Positions 24,919-33,469 of a stretch of 64,000 nt of DNA are shown here, one piece after another. Numbering within the stretch: the first letter of the stretch is position 1; each line of letters begins with the position of its first letter. Made by a program: the position numbers and the translations under genes. Source of the DNA: CAZNSX01 sp964575845. GTDB taxonomy: Bacteria > UBA8248 > CAZNSX01. The stretch lies in the NCBI GenBank assembly GCA_964575845.1, contig CAZNSX010000003.1:434001-498000 (forward strand), read 5' to 3'. Under the pieces are notes generated by a model. The model saw nothing but the letters and a program-made list of their open reading frames with translations. It was not told the origin of the DNA and did not search any database.

Positions 24919-26367
24919 TCAACTGACCGTGATTATCCTCAGCGAATCCGTTGTGCCCGCCTCCGCACCAGGAGCCCTCTCGGCAAGTACCAGCTTGTCG
25001 TCTTTCCTTATGAGTCTCAGCTCCCTGAGGGTTTTCATTATCACTTCATGCCAGTCATCCACTTCGTTCTTGACCAAGAACGGGTGGACGCCATAGGAAA
25101 GGGCCGAAAAGTTGTGGGTGGCCTCGTTTCTGCTGAAGGAGAGTATCCAGCAGTCCGGCTTGAACCTCGAGATGCGTCGGGGGGTGCTCCCGCTTTCGGT
25201 GAGCGTCAATATGAAGCGAGCGGGGAGCGCGCGGACGGCTTCTACCGCATTGAGGGATATGACATCCTCGATGCCCGCCCCCCCCTTCTTGGAGCCGTCC
25301 TTAAAGTAGCCCTCAAGGCCCGATGAAAGCCCGAGCGTCCTTCTCTGGCGCTCGATTGAGCGCGCGATTCTGGCCATCATTCTAACCGTCTCTACGGGGT
25401 ATTTCCCGATGGCTGTTTCTTCCGAGAGCATCACGGCGTCTGTCCCATCGAGGATTGCGTTTGCCACATCTGCCGCCTCCGCCCGCGTCGGGCGGGAATT
25501 ATCCGTCATCGAATGAAGCATCTGAGTTGCCGTGATGACGGGAAGCCCCCGGAGGTTCGACTTACGTATGAGGCTCTTCTGAACGGCGGGAACATGCTCT
25601 ATCGGGATCTGAACCCCGAGGTCCCCTCGAGCGATCATTATGGCATCCGCGGCCTGCAATATCCCGCCGATGTTTTTGACCGCTTCCGCCCGCTCGATTT
25701 TTGCGACGACATGGATGGGCTTGGCCTTCTTTCTAGCGAATTCCTTCACCTTAAGGATGTCCTCCGCCTTCTCCACGAATGAAACGCTGAAGGCATTCAC
25801 CCCTTCTTTGAGCCCGAAATCGACAAGCGCGAGCTCCTTCTCCGTCACAGGCTCGGCGAATATCCTCGCCTTGGGAAGGTTCAGCCCTTTGTGGGAGAGG
25901 AGATCCCCACCGACCATAACCTTGCACCTCACCTCACTCCCTGCGACCCCCTGAACCCTGAGTTGTATGAAGCCGTCGTTCAGATAGACGGTGCTGCCCC
26001 TGGAGACGCTCTCCGGAAGCCTCTCGTAGCTTACCGGGATGAGTGAGCTCCTCCCGAGGACATCCTCGGTCGTGAGGGTGACGATGTCGCCTTTCTTGAG
26101 CTCAAGGGGCTCCCGGTCCAGCCTTCCCACCCGAATTTTCGGCCCCGGGAGGTCGACGAGGATCAAGACAAGACGGCCAAGCCCCGCCGAAACTGAGCGA
26201 ATGTGCCTTATGTCCTCCCTGTGCTCTTCAAGGCTTCCGTGCGAGAGGTTTAGCCGGGCGACATTCATCCCGCTCTCTATGAGTTCCTTCAGGACGGACC
26301 TCGACCGGGAGGCGGGCCCTATCGTGCAGACTATCTTGGTCTTATGGCTGGGCAGCGTCAAACCCAT
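24919..26367 (-). CDS. pyk: Pyruvate kinase
   Basis: A 482-residue glycolytic enzyme converting phosphoenolpyruvate and ADP to pyruvate and ATP. Diagnostic segments are KTKIVCTIGPASRS, GMNVARLNLSHGS, DLPGPKIRVG, the active-site lysine and metal region HVVAKIERAEAVKNI with DAIMIARGDLGVQIP, and TATQMLHSMTDNSRPTRAEAADVANAILDGTDAVMLSEETAIG. The C-terminal regulatory domain is present. The ATG at 26367 is preferred because GGAAGGGGG precedes it, and a GTG lies four codons upstream. A truncated lactate dehydrogenase start lies just upstream on the same strand. Confidence 0.96.
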   Translation of the reverse strand: MGLTLPSHKTKIVCTIGPASRSRSVLKELIESGMNVARLNLSHGSLEEHREDIRHIRSVSAGLGRLVLILVDLPGPKIRVGRLDREPLELKKGDIVTLTTEDVLGRSSLIPVSYERLPESVSRGSTVYLNDGFIQLRVQGVAGSEVRCKVMVGGDLLSHKGLNLPKARIFAEPVTEKELALVDFGLKEGVNAFSVSFVEKAEDILKVKEFARKKAKPIHVVAKIERAEAVKNIGGILQAADAIMIARGDLGVQIPIEHVPAVQKSLIRKSNLRGLPVITATQMLHSMTDNSRPTRAEAADVANAILDGTDAVMLSEETAIGKYPVETVRMMARIARSIERQRRTLGLSSGLEGYFKDGSKKGGAGIEDVISLNAVEAVRALPARFILTLTESGSTPRRISRFKPDCWILSFSRNEATHNFSALSYGVHPFLVKNEVDDWHEVIMKTLRELRLIRKDDKLVLAERAPGAEAGTTDSLRIITVS

Positions 26368-26453
26368 ACCCCCTTCCACAGTGACAACTCCTGGAACCTA
26401 TATTCATCGTTTATTCAGCTCGGAATAAATTTAACCATCGATCCCCCAAGAAG

Positions 26454-26585
26454 TCACCACCTTCTTCGCGGCCACGGCAAGGAGTCTCTGTCCACCATCA
26501 CAATCTCCCAACCGATACCCTTCATCACCATGGCATAGGCCGCCGTGGAGCCGACCAGTCCGCTTCCGACAATCTCGATTTTCAT
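26454..26585 (-). pseudogene. L-lactate/malate dehydrogenase remnant (N-terminus)
   Basis: The minus strand encodes MKIEIVGSGLVGSTAAYAM and MKGIGWEIVMVD, then falls into DSLPWPRRRW and stops after 43 residues. The GxGxxG Rossmann start, the AAYAM helix and the NAD-binding acidic residue in VMVD are those of lactate/malate dehydrogenase. AAGGAG precedes the ATG. The remaining 270 or so residues are gone. It lies directly before pyk on the same strand, which suggests a former ldh-pyk unit. Confidence 0.7.
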
Positions 26586-26868
26586 CTCCTTACCGCCCGC
26601 GTTTCCGCAGCTGAGTTATTTTCCCGATAAACCGAACCATGCCTAGGCCAGCTTTGCCGAGCTCTGGGAAGAGCCCTGGAATTGCTTGCAATTTTTGAGT
26701 ACCTTATCATAATTGCTTTGGATATAGACGCCTTCCTATGGCATATTGAAAAGATTGATTTTCGATTGATTCTTCCCGCTGACCCGGAAGGGACGGTCGT
26801 CTCTACTGCCGAAGATGTCGGCGCCGGCCCCATGATACTGTCACGGAGAACCCAAGGGGGAACGTTAA
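26586..26868. other. Intergenic between ldh remnant and phosphofructokinase
   Basis: An AT-rich stretch around 26690-26770 probably holds the promoter of the kinase gene. No clear motif pair can be chosen by eye. Confidence 0.35.
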
Positions 26869-27795
26869 ATGATTTACACCGTCACGCTGAACCCCGCGCT
26901 TGACCGCGCAATTGTCGTGGAGCGGCTGCTCGAGTTCGACACAACGCGGGTTCTTTGCGAGAACCTATATGCCGCGGGAAAGGGCATCGATGTTTCCCGC
27001 GTCATCAGAGAGCTTGGCGGGGAAAGCGTAACCCTGGGGCTTGTCGGAGGCTATGACGGGTTCAAGCTCGAGGGCCTTTTGATCAACGCGGGGGTGATGA
27101 CGGACTTCACCAGGATTGGCGGCGAGACTCGCACGAACATCATTCTTAAGGAGCAGGCCACGGGTCGCCAGATGGTGATAGGCGCGGCCGGGCCGGAGGT
27201 CAGTGCCGCGGAGATAGGACAGATCTATCAGCAGATCCTTCAGGTCCAGGACATGGACTACCTGGTCTTAAGCGGGAGCCTACCGAGAGGGGTCACCCCC
27301 AATCTTTATGGGCAGCTCATCCTGGCGGGAAAGAAGAAAGGAGCCTGCATCGTTCTGGACACAGACGGCGAGCCGCTTAAAGAGTCCATCGGTTACCAGC
27401 CGACGTGCATCAAGCCCAATCGCTTCGAGCTATCCCGCCTTGTGGCAAGAGAGGTCGAGAGCGACTCCGAAATCATCGCCGCATGCGATGAGATTCACCG
27501 GAGGGGAATTCCATCCGTCCTGGCCTCGAGAGGGAGAGATGGACTGCTCCTCTCTTCAAAAGAGGGAAGGATAAAGGCTGTTGCCCCTCCGGTTGAAGTG
27601 GAGAGCACAGTTGGCGCGGGCGATTCGGCAGTCGCGGGCTTTGTCTTGGCCCACTCTCGCGGAAAGCACATTGAAGAGTGCTTGCGGCTCGCCTGCGCGG
27701 CCGGCACGGCAACCGCCAAGACACCGGGGACCGAGCTCTGCCACAGGGAGGACGTGGAAGAAATCCTTCCCCACATCGAAATCACGAGGCTGTGA
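26869..27795 (+). CDS. PfkB-family phosphofructokinase (1-phosphofructokinase/Pfk-2 type)
   Basis: A 308-residue ribokinase-fold sugar kinase. It starts MIYTVTLNPALDRAI, the signature of the FruK/LacC/PfkB subgroup, with AAGKGIDVSRVIRELGGESVTLG, DYLVLSGSLPRG and the anion-hole/catalytic motif VGAGDSAVAGF near residue 247. It phosphorylates fructose-1-phosphate, fructose-6-phosphate or tagatose-6-phosphate. No PTS genes are near, so the Pfk-2 glycolytic role is more likely than FruK. Pyk next door on the opposite strand supports a glycolytic locus. Confidence 0.88.
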   Translation: MIYTVTLNPALDRAIVVERLLEFDTTRVLCENLYAAGKGIDVSRVIRELGGESVTLGLVGGYDGFKLEGLLINAGVMTDFTRIGGETRTNIILKEQATGRQMVIGAAGPEVSAAEIGQIYQQILQVQDMDYLVLSGSLPRGVTPNLYGQLILAGKKKGACIVLDTDGEPLKESIGYQPTCIKPNRFELSRLVAREVESDSEIIAACDEIHRRGIPSVLASRGRDGLLLSSKEGRIKAVAPPVEVESTVGAGDSAVAGFVLAHSRGKHIEECLRLACAAGTATAKTPGTELCHREDVEEILPHIEITRL

Positions 27796-27976
27796 TTAGG
27801 ATCATGCGCTCGGGCGGGCAGTGAGGAGAAAGGGAGAATAGTACATGTTCCAATGGCGGGTGTCTCGCAAAGGGAGACAGGGCCGCCGAGGACCGGCTCG
27901 ATGACCTAAGTGGAAGCAAAATGGTAGCAACCGCCAGCTTCGGCGAGACGGAAGCATCAGAATCGCTTGATTTTAC

Positions 27977-28051
<75 letters not shown>

Positions 28052-28197
28052 TCTCAGGGGATAAGGTCTCACGGCTCATATCGCCCTGATTTTGCAGCAA
28101 GGAGGGGCTCCCCGTCAACAGGATTATCTGTTTGCCTGGGTCCTATTGACGCGGGCAGAAAACTCTGGTAATAATTGATTTTTTGACGGTTCATGGT

Positions 28198-28273
28198 GAG
28201 CCGCTAGCTCATCCGGCAGAGCACCTGCCTTTTAAGCAGGGGGTGCCAGGTTCGAGTCCTGGGCGGCTCACCA
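28198..28273 (+). tRNA. tRNA-Lys (anticodon TTT)
   Basis: Acceptor GAGCCGC/GCGGCTC, anticodon stem-loop CCTGCCTTTTAAGCAGG with anticodon TTT, T-arm CCAGGTTCGAGTCCTGG, discriminator A and encoded CCA. It lies six bases before tRNA-Glu. Confidence 0.95.
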
Positions 28274-28279
28274 AAGGGC

Positions 28280-28357
28280 GTCCCCATCGTCTAGCCAGGC
28301 CCAGGACACCGCCCTTTCACGGCGGCAACGGGGGTTCAAATCCCCCTGGGGACGCCA
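28280..28357 (+). tRNA. tRNA-Glu (anticodon TTC)
   Basis: Acceptor GTCCCCA/TGGGGAC, anticodon stem-loop CCGCCCTTTCACGGCGG with anticodon TTC, T-arm GGGGGTTCAAATCCCCC, discriminator G and encoded CCA. It is probably cotranscribed with tRNA-Lys. Confidence 0.95.
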
Positions 28358-28649
28358 GCTTACCCACAGTATCTCCTGACGAGATTGCTTGCGTTTTCAG
28401 CTGGATCGCCAGGTTCCGCCTCCATTTTTCCCCACCCCACCTCTGGCCCGGCTCGAAGCCTGCGAAGAGTTCCGAGAGGAAGACTCTTCTTTTCTCAAGG
28501 CAGCCATTGTGGAAATTTTCGCCGAAGTTTCGAACGATTCTTGCCACTTTTTGGTTGTCCACGAAAAGGCTCCCTGTCTCGGCTTGGAGTTCCTGAACAC
28601 TCCCTTTGGCCTCGGCCTGCTCTTCCCTCAATTTGGATTTCGACCTGGA
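28358..28649. other. Intergenic between tRNA-Glu and CapA-like gene
   Basis: A 104-codon minus-strand frame runs into the tRNA-Glu gene and is a translation artefact. No terminator for the tRNAs is obvious. Confidence 0.4.
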
Positions 28650-28687
28650 GTTCTCCTGATTTACCCCTCGGGGGGGATCAGGAGAAC
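28650..28687 (-). promoter_or_regulatory. Perfect 11-bp inverted repeat over the end of the CapA-like gene
   Basis: GTTCTCCTGAT (28650-28660) and ATCAGGAGAAC (28677-28687) pair perfectly across a 16-base loop that contains the stop codon. No T-run follows on the minus strand. It may be a 3'-protecting or factor-dependent termination hairpin. Confidence 0.5.
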
Positions 28688-29716
28688 CCGATCGCCTTTC
28701 GGCTCAAGGCGTGTGCCGAACTCCTCGCAGAGACGCTCCATCATCTGGATGATCTCCCGCCCTGCGCCGCGATGGGGCGAGAGGAGCACGGGAGGCCCGT
28801 CCACCCCGCACCGGCAAGGGAGGATATAGGGTTCCCGAACGCCTCCCTTTGTCAGAGTGCACCCGAAGAGAAACGTCTGGAGAGTGGCTTCAGTGAAGAA
28901 GGGTTCCACAATGTCGAAGACCAAATTTCCCGTGCAATGCACGATGGGTTTTCCTCTGTAGTATTCGATTGCCGAGAGAACATGCTGGTGGCCGCCGAAG
29001 ACCGCGTCCGCCCCGGCATCGATGGCGGCATGGCCGATCTCACACTGGAAATCATGCACCCGGTGGGTCATGCTCGTCCCCCAGTGTTGGTAGACGAGGA
29101 TCACGTCGGCCTTTTTCTTGAGCCTACGGATATCGCCCTTCATGCGGCGCAGGTCTTCCTGAGCGGCCCAGGTGACAATATCCAATGGCCTTCCGGGATA
29201 TTCATCCCCGCTGTACGCCGCATGATAGGCCGTTCTGGCCCGGAGGGGATTCACACCCGCGTTCTTGGGGCCGGCGGCGAATCCCTGAGGCAATGTCGTG
29301 GAATAGGCAAGAATACCGACCTTGAGGCCGTTTCGCTCCACTACCTCAGGTTTCCGAGCTTCGGAGAGGTTCTTCCCCGCGCCGGCAAAGGGGAGCGAAT
29401 TTTCCTCAAGCAGGGCCATGGTTTCAAATAGGGCCTCATCTCCAAAGTCAAGAATGTGATTGTTGGCGATCGTGAGGACGTCAAACTGGGCTTCCACCAG
29501 GCCTTCGACCATCTCGGGCGCTCCGCGGTGGAATGGATGTTTTCCCGGCATCAGGCGTCCACCCCGGGAGAGGGAATGTTCAAGGTTAAGAAACGCCAAA
29601 TCGGCCTCCTGGAACAAAGGACCCAGGCGCCCGACCATTCCCCGGGCATCCTTTCGGTTCGGTGCAACATCTCCACCCGTAAGCATCGTGCAGGAAGCGG
29701 AAGACTCTCGGCTCAT
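28661..29716 (-). CDS. CapA-family metallophosphatase-like protein
   Basis: A 351-residue protein of the CapA/PgsA family (calcineurin-like fold). Metal-site motifs are TGGDVAPNRK near the start, FLNLEHSLS, DVLTIANNHILDFGD, VYQHWG and VFGGHQHVLSAIEYYRGKPI, in the family's usual order. Members are linked to poly-gamma-glutamate or capsule synthesis, but many are stand-alone with unknown substrates. The ATG at 29716 follows GGAGGG. No signal peptide is seen, unlike membrane-anchored CapA. No capsule genes are adjacent. Confidence 0.85.
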   Translation of the reverse strand: MSRESSASCTMLTGGDVAPNRKDARGMVGRLGPLFQEADLAFLNLEHSLSRGGRLMPGKHPFHRGAPEMVEGLVEAQFDVLTIANNHILDFGDEALFETMALLEENSLPFAGAGKNLSEARKPEVVERNGLKVGILAYSTTLPQGFAAGPKNAGVNPLRARTAYHAAYSGDEYPGRPLDIVTWAAQEDLRRMKGDIRRLKKKADVILVYQHWGTSMTHRVHDFQCEIGHAAIDAGADAVFGGHQHVLSAIEYYRGKPIVHCTGNLVFDIVEPFFTEATLQTFLFGCTLTKGGVREPYILPCRCGVDGPPVLLSPHRGAGREIIQMMERLCEEFGTRLEPKGDRVLLIPPEG

Positions 29717-29783
29717 CTTTTCCCTCCGTAAACCGCTCATCGAAATCTTAATCTTAATTAGAAGCGACGGGGATTCGCGCGTT

Positions 29784-30010
29784 TCAACTCTTTTTCACAC
29801 AAGCTCGTAAAGGTCCACGAACATAGTCATACCCCTCCCCGCTCCGGAAGCCCGTGATCATGTGGGTTTCCTTCAACGCGCCAAAGAGGAAGACCGAACC
29901 AGCGCGGATGTTCTTCTCTTTCACGAAACGGTTGAGTTCTCCATAGAAATCTTCGCCCGGCCAAACCACAGGTGGAAGACTCGACCCAGCTTCCGCTCCA
30001 TCACATGCAT
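29784..30010 (-). pseudogene. Frameshifted PPC-domain (DUF296) protein
   Basis: From the ATG at 30010 (behind GAGGGAGGA) the minus strand reads MHVMERKLGRVFHLWFG. The homologous continuation PGEDFYGELNRFVKEKNIRAG then GSVFLFGALKE is in the next frame. Together they match the start of the PPC/DUF296 fold, with one base lost or gained near 29965-29975. The end is also short, so the final strands of the domain are missing. It is probably a decayed gene, though a sequencing error could explain the shift. Confidence 0.6.
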
Positions 30011-30068
30011 CTCTTCGTCCTCCCTCTTCCGGGTCAGGCGAGCCCCAACGAGGACCCCCCTCCAAATC

Positions 30069-30938
30069 CTAAGCTCTCAGGGCTCCCTTAACCTCTTCGT
30101 ACAATGTCTCGAGCCCCCGGCGGAAGGTGTCCTTCCGTTGCTCCACCCAGTAGGTACCGCGCGAGGTATCCGCCCAGAAGAACTTCTCGAAAGAGCCGTC
30201 CACTACCGCCTCGGCCTTGGGCCGGCCCGCACGTACCAGCCTCTCCATGGTCTCCCTGATATCCATGAGGTATCTCCTCAGCCTTCGCACCCCTTCCTTG
30301 CCGCAGACCTCCCCGTGGCCGGGGACGATATGCTCAACGGGGAGGTCTTCGATCCACTCGAGGGTTTGGATCCACTGGCCCACGTTGGCATCCCGCATGC
30401 CCGGGCAGGGGCTTTCGATCACCAAGTCGCCCGGGAAGAGAACTCTTTCCTCCGGGACGTGAACGACGCTGCACGTGGGCGTATGGCCGCCCAGGCGGCG
30501 GACCTCGAAGGTGAGGGGAGGCAGGTGGAGAATGAGGCTCTCCTCGAAGCAGACCTGCGGTGGCGGGACGACGGCTCCTTCGATCTCGGCCGCATCCTCC
30601 TCGTGGCCCAGATCGCGCAGTGTCTCGATGAAGATCTGTTTGGAAAATGGGTGTTTTCCCTTCACCCGAGCGATCTCCTCGTACGCGAGCTGGGGCGCGA
30701 TGAGGGTCACACCCTCGATGAAGGCGGTGCCCGTGATATGGTCGCCGTGGTAGTCGGTGGAGATGAGGTAGCGGATGCCAAGCGGGCTCAGGGATTGGAG
30801 TTCCTTCTGCCAGCGGCGGGAGTCCGAGGGCCGAACCGGGCAGTCTATGAGGACCACCCCTTCGCCTGAGACCGCTGCCCCCACGTTCGCCCAGTCAAAC
30901 CCCGTCTCCACAAAGAGGTGCTCGGTCAGTTGGCGCAT
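30069..30938 (-). CDS. MBL-fold metallo-hydrolase
   Basis: A 289-residue metallo-beta-lactamase fold protein. The metal motif reads STDYHGDHITG, that is xYHGDH in place of HxHxDH, so the first zinc-ligand histidine is Tyr while the second His, Asp and following His are kept. The other ligands are visible in LGGHTPTCSVVHVP, LFPGDLVIE and IVPGHGEVCG. Residues after 230 form a helical tail. It may be a lactonase, thioesterase or glyoxalase-type hydrolase. GAGGAG precedes the ATG. Confidence 0.82.
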   Translation of the reverse strand: MRQLTEHLFVETGFDWANVGAAVSGEGVVLIDCPVRPSDSRRWQKELQSLSPLGIRYLISTDYHGDHITGTAFIEGVTLIAPQLAYEEIARVKGKHPFSKQIFIETLRDLGHEEDAAEIEGAVVPPPQVCFEESLILHLPPLTFEVRRLGGHTPTCSVVHVPEERVLFPGDLVIESPCPGMRDANVGQWIQTLEWIEDLPVEHIVPGHGEVCGKEGVRRLRRYLMDIRETMERLVRAGRPKAEAVVDGSFEKFFWADTSRGTYWVEQRKDTFRRGLETLYEEVKGALRA

Positions 30939-31060
30939 GGCTCTTACTCCTCGGATCTACGCCTTGAGAATTCCCCTTTGACGCTCCTGGACCCTTTCTT
31001 GCCTCTTTGCGTCAACGCCGATTGAAGGATGGGAACGCGTTCCTCCGGCCCGCACGGGGG

Positions 31061-31384
31061 CTAGGCGAGGCGCTCGGAAATTTGAGCCACCGCCTCACAG
31101 AGGAACTCCCCCACCGCCCGGGTTCCCATGTTTCCCCCCAAGTCGGCCGTGAGTTTTCCCTCCCGCACAGCGAGCCGAACGGTCGGGTGCTCGATTATGG
31201 GCTTGCCTCCCTGGATGCGCTCCTTTGAGTGCTGGTGGCAGAAGTTGAATAGGGCCCGACAAAGGCCCTTGTTGCAGGCAACCAGCTCGGCGGTTCCCCG
31301 GAATATGAAGCGCCGGAGGGCGTATCCCCCGTACTCCCTGGGCACGGGGAGGGTGCGAAGGCCTAGCTTCGAAAGCGCACGCTG
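31061..31384 (-). pseudogene. Acyl-CoA dehydrogenase remnant joined to a dehydrogenase-like tail
   Basis: One open minus frame reads ALSKLGLRTLPVPREYGGYAL, the loop found early in acyl-CoA dehydrogenases. It then jumps to HSKERIQGGKPIIEHPTV, which belongs to the C-terminal helical domain about 200 residues later. It ends with EGKLTADLGGNMGTRAVGEFL, which resembles the C-terminus of isocitrate/isopropylmalate/tartrate dehydrogenases. The middle of the first enzyme is deleted. It is probably a fusion of two gene ruins. Confidence 0.55.
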
Positions 31385-31388
31385 TGAG

Positions 31389-32111
31389 TTACGGCTTTTT
31401 TGTGGCTTTGGTCAGCACCGCGCGGAGCCCAGCCGACTGGGCGTTGCTGACATCACGCTTTACGAAAATATCCACCGGCCTTACTGACTCGCCATAATAG
31501 GCCATGTTCCAAACGTCATTCGTCTTTACGACAGCCCCTTCGAGCGAGAAGCCACCAAAGGCTCCTTTGGCCCGCGCGAAGGAAAGGTAATCGGCGCTCA
31601 AAGTCGGTGTCGTCGCCGCTTCTGCGCTGGCACCAACCGGCCCGGCGGCCACGGAGATTTCGCCCCCGAGCTTGATGGTTGACGCAAACAGCGATTCCAA
31701 GCCCTTCCGCGTCATCACCATCATGATCACCTCCGACTTCTTGGCGCCGATTTGCAGACCAAAGCTCACAGAGCCGATGGTGTAAAAGGCGGGTTCGCTC
31801 CATTCACCCGTCTTTTCATCGCGCACAAGGAGAACGCCCCTGCCACCCGAACCGCCGAACACAAACCCCGCCTTATACAATGCCGGCACTATCAATAGCC
31901 CCTTGACATCCTTCACGTGGTTGCGGAACCAGCCGAGGTCGGGGTCGACGAGGAAGTTGCCGACGGTGATGCGGGCATTATCGACTAGCGCCTGCTGCTC
32001 GGCTGCGTCCGCCGCCGCTGCCGGCATAGTTGCCAGCGCGAAGAGTCCGGCAACTAACAAAGTGCTGAGGGAAAACAATATGACATTCGATGCTCCATGA
32101 CTCCTTTTCAT
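31389..32111 (-). CDS. SYLF-domain (Ysc84-like) lipid-binding protein
   Basis: A 240-residue exported protein. The signal peptide (residues 1-34) ends near PAAAADA. The SYLF domain follows, with GLLIVPALYKAGFVFGGSGGRGVLL, the glycine-rich core of the family, WSEPAFYTIGSVSFGLQIG and LGGEISVAAGPVGASAEA. Members bind phosphoinositides or other lipids in eukaryotes, while bacterial ones are periplasmic proteins of unknown role. AAGGAAG precedes the ATG. It is monocistronic. Confidence 0.88.
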   Translation of the reverse strand: MKRSHGASNVILFSLSTLLVAGLFALATMPAAAADAAEQQALVDNARITVGNFLVDPDLGWFRNHVKDVKGLLIVPALYKAGFVFGGSGGRGVLLVRDEKTGEWSEPAFYTIGSVSFGLQIGAKKSEVIMMVMTRKGLESLFASTIKLGGEISVAAGPVGASAEAATTPTLSADYLSFARAKGAFGGFSLEGAVVKTNDVWNMAYYGESVRPVDIFVKRDVSNAQSAGLRAVLTKATKKP

Positions 32112-32549
32112 TTTTTCTTCCTTTCTTTCACTCCATACAAAAAGCTGCCATGCCCAGACGACCCGCCCAGTATTATTATATTACAGCCCGCCCATGGCAT
32201 CGCAAGCCTCCTTTCGGTGGCCACTGCGCTTTCCCGAGAAAGTGAAAGGAAAGAAATGATGGTCCGAGAACGACAGCGGCAATGGGTGCGGCGATGGCGC
32301 TGCGCAAGGGTCCTCCTCCAGAGGGCAGGCTTTGGATAAACCACTGCGATAATGAAACACTCACATATGGGGATTAAGGGTCTTGATACTTTTTTAGGCA
32401 GTTAGCAGAATATTATTAATATCAATAAATAGGGCTTACGGGCTTGATTTTATTTGGGATCGATGTTGCCGCTGCACTTGCCAGTACCCAAAGCCCTAAG
32501 AACCCTTCTAGAATTGCCGTTGTCTCTCTGCGCCTGGTCGAGGGGTACT

Positions 32550-32587
32550 TACCCCGATAGAAACTTGCTCTGATATGAGACTTTTCG
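32550..32587 (-). repeat. Dispersed repeat, copy 3 (diverged)
   Basis: On the minus strand AAAAGTCTCATATCAGAGCA, then AGTTTCTATCGG aligns with the cores at 22861-22945 and 38992-39076, with about three quarters identity over 32 bases. A nearby AAGTGGCCCTGAAAG (32594-32608) is also present at 38757-38771. Confidence 0.4.
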
Positions 32588-32834
32588 AACTAAAGTGGCC
32601 CTGAAAGTTTGACCTCCCCCGTCAGTTCACCTTCAGCGCTCCGAGGTGGAAGAACGTTCCAAGCTGGGCAGGACTTCTGTTCTCCCTCCCTCTCGTTTTT
32701 GAGTGCCAGGAGCTGAAATTTCAGAAGGCCCTTCTACGCGCGATTGCCACCCCCCGCATACCAAAGAACATAATTGGGGTTCTTGCTACCTCTCAGCTTG
32801 GATTACCGAGTTGCCTCTACCATCATAGAGAAAT

Positions 32835-32850
32835 ATCTAAAATTCTAGAT
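32835..32850. promoter_or_regulatory. Palindrome 1, candidate activator site
   Basis: ATCTAAAATTCTAGAT is a dyad with the same half-site layout (TCYARAATYCTRGA) as the palindrome 76 bases downstream. It lies about 250 bases upstream of the sigma54-type promoter. Confidence 0.4.
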
Positions 32851-32910
32851 ACCATGTTAACCTATTTTTCGCTATTTCATATAATCACCCCTAGAATTCA
32901 TGCGGATAGG

Positions 32911-32928
32911 TGTCCAGAATCCTGGACA
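32911..32928. promoter_or_regulatory. Palindrome 2, candidate activator site
   Basis: TGTCCAGAATCCTGGACA is an 18-base dyad with a 7-bp perfect arm. It shares its pattern with palindrome 1 and lies about 170 bases upstream of the sigma54-type promoter, a usual distance for enhancer-binding proteins. Confidence 0.45.
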
Positions 32929-33081
32929 TTATATTCTTGTCTTATTTCCATGTCTTTTTGGCCTTAGGGTCATCATTTTTTAATGAAGTGTTTAAGATAA
33001 TATACATTCTTGGATTTGACCTAATTCGCCTGCTCATACTAATACTTTGAAAATATAAGAGTTATCACATAAATTCACCCT

Positions 33082-33097
33082 TGGCATACGGGTTGCT
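33082..33097 (+). promoter_or_regulatory. Sigma54 (RpoN)-type promoter
   Basis: TGGCATACGGGTTGCT fits the -24/-12 consensus TGGCAY-R-N4-TTGCW exactly, with GG and GC ten bases apart. Transcription would begin near 33108, 37 bases before the small membrane-protein start. Confidence 0.6.
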
Positions 33098-33144
33098 TTT
33101 AACATTCAATCCCGCTTACTCTTGGAACTGCTTTGGAGCCATAA

Positions 33145-33252
33145 ATGTTTTGGTTAGCTTTAATAATAGGGTTTTTTATCGGCACAGCCTTTGGCGTTAT
33201 TATAATGGCTATTATCAATGTTACTGAACCACCAGGGTCTTATTACTTCTAA
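33145..33252 (+). CDS. 35-residue single-pass membrane protein (DUF3789-like)
   Basis: MFWLALIIGFFIGTAFGVIIM then AIINVTEPPGSYYF: one hydrophobic helix with GxxxG-like spacing and a short polar tail. Tiny proteins starting MxWLxLxIGxxxG are known as DUF3789 and similar phage or bacterial membrane peptides. GGAG lies seven bases before the ATG. Its placement 37 bases after a sigma54-type promoter with paired upstream palindromes argues that it is expressed. The function is unknown. Confidence 0.55.
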   Translation: MFWLALIIGFFIGTAFGVIIMAIINVTEPPGSYYF

Positions 33253-33469
33253 AGGTGCCGAATATTATATTTCCCTAGGCTCAAGCTGTGCGAGAAAGCC
33301 GGGAAAAGATGAAATGAGCGCTCTCTCTATTCTTCTACACCCTAAAGTGGTCTTGTCGCCCTTCGGGAGAATTTTCTGAGGATGAAGAGATGTGAAGAAG
33401 GTTTCTCAATTTGTTGTAAGAGAAAGGAGCGGGACCCGTCTTCTTCGCCGAATTCGTCAGGGAAGAATA

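Larger units (their letters stand above)
32112..33081. other. Long gene-free, partly AT-rich region
   Basis: Almost 1 kb without a coding frame. It contains a dispersed-repeat copy (32550-32587), two related palindromes (32835 and 32911) and becomes AT-rich from about 32840 toward a sigma54-type promoter at 33082. Confidence 0.6.

Noticed and set aside
28317..28631. 104-codon minus-strand frame ending in PGGFEPPLPP
   Set aside because: The end is an artefact of translating the tRNA-Glu gene, and the rest has no family resemblance.
31061..31384. Functional acyl-CoA dehydrogenase
   Set aside because: Only about 100 of some 380 residues remain and the FAD-binding core is missing.
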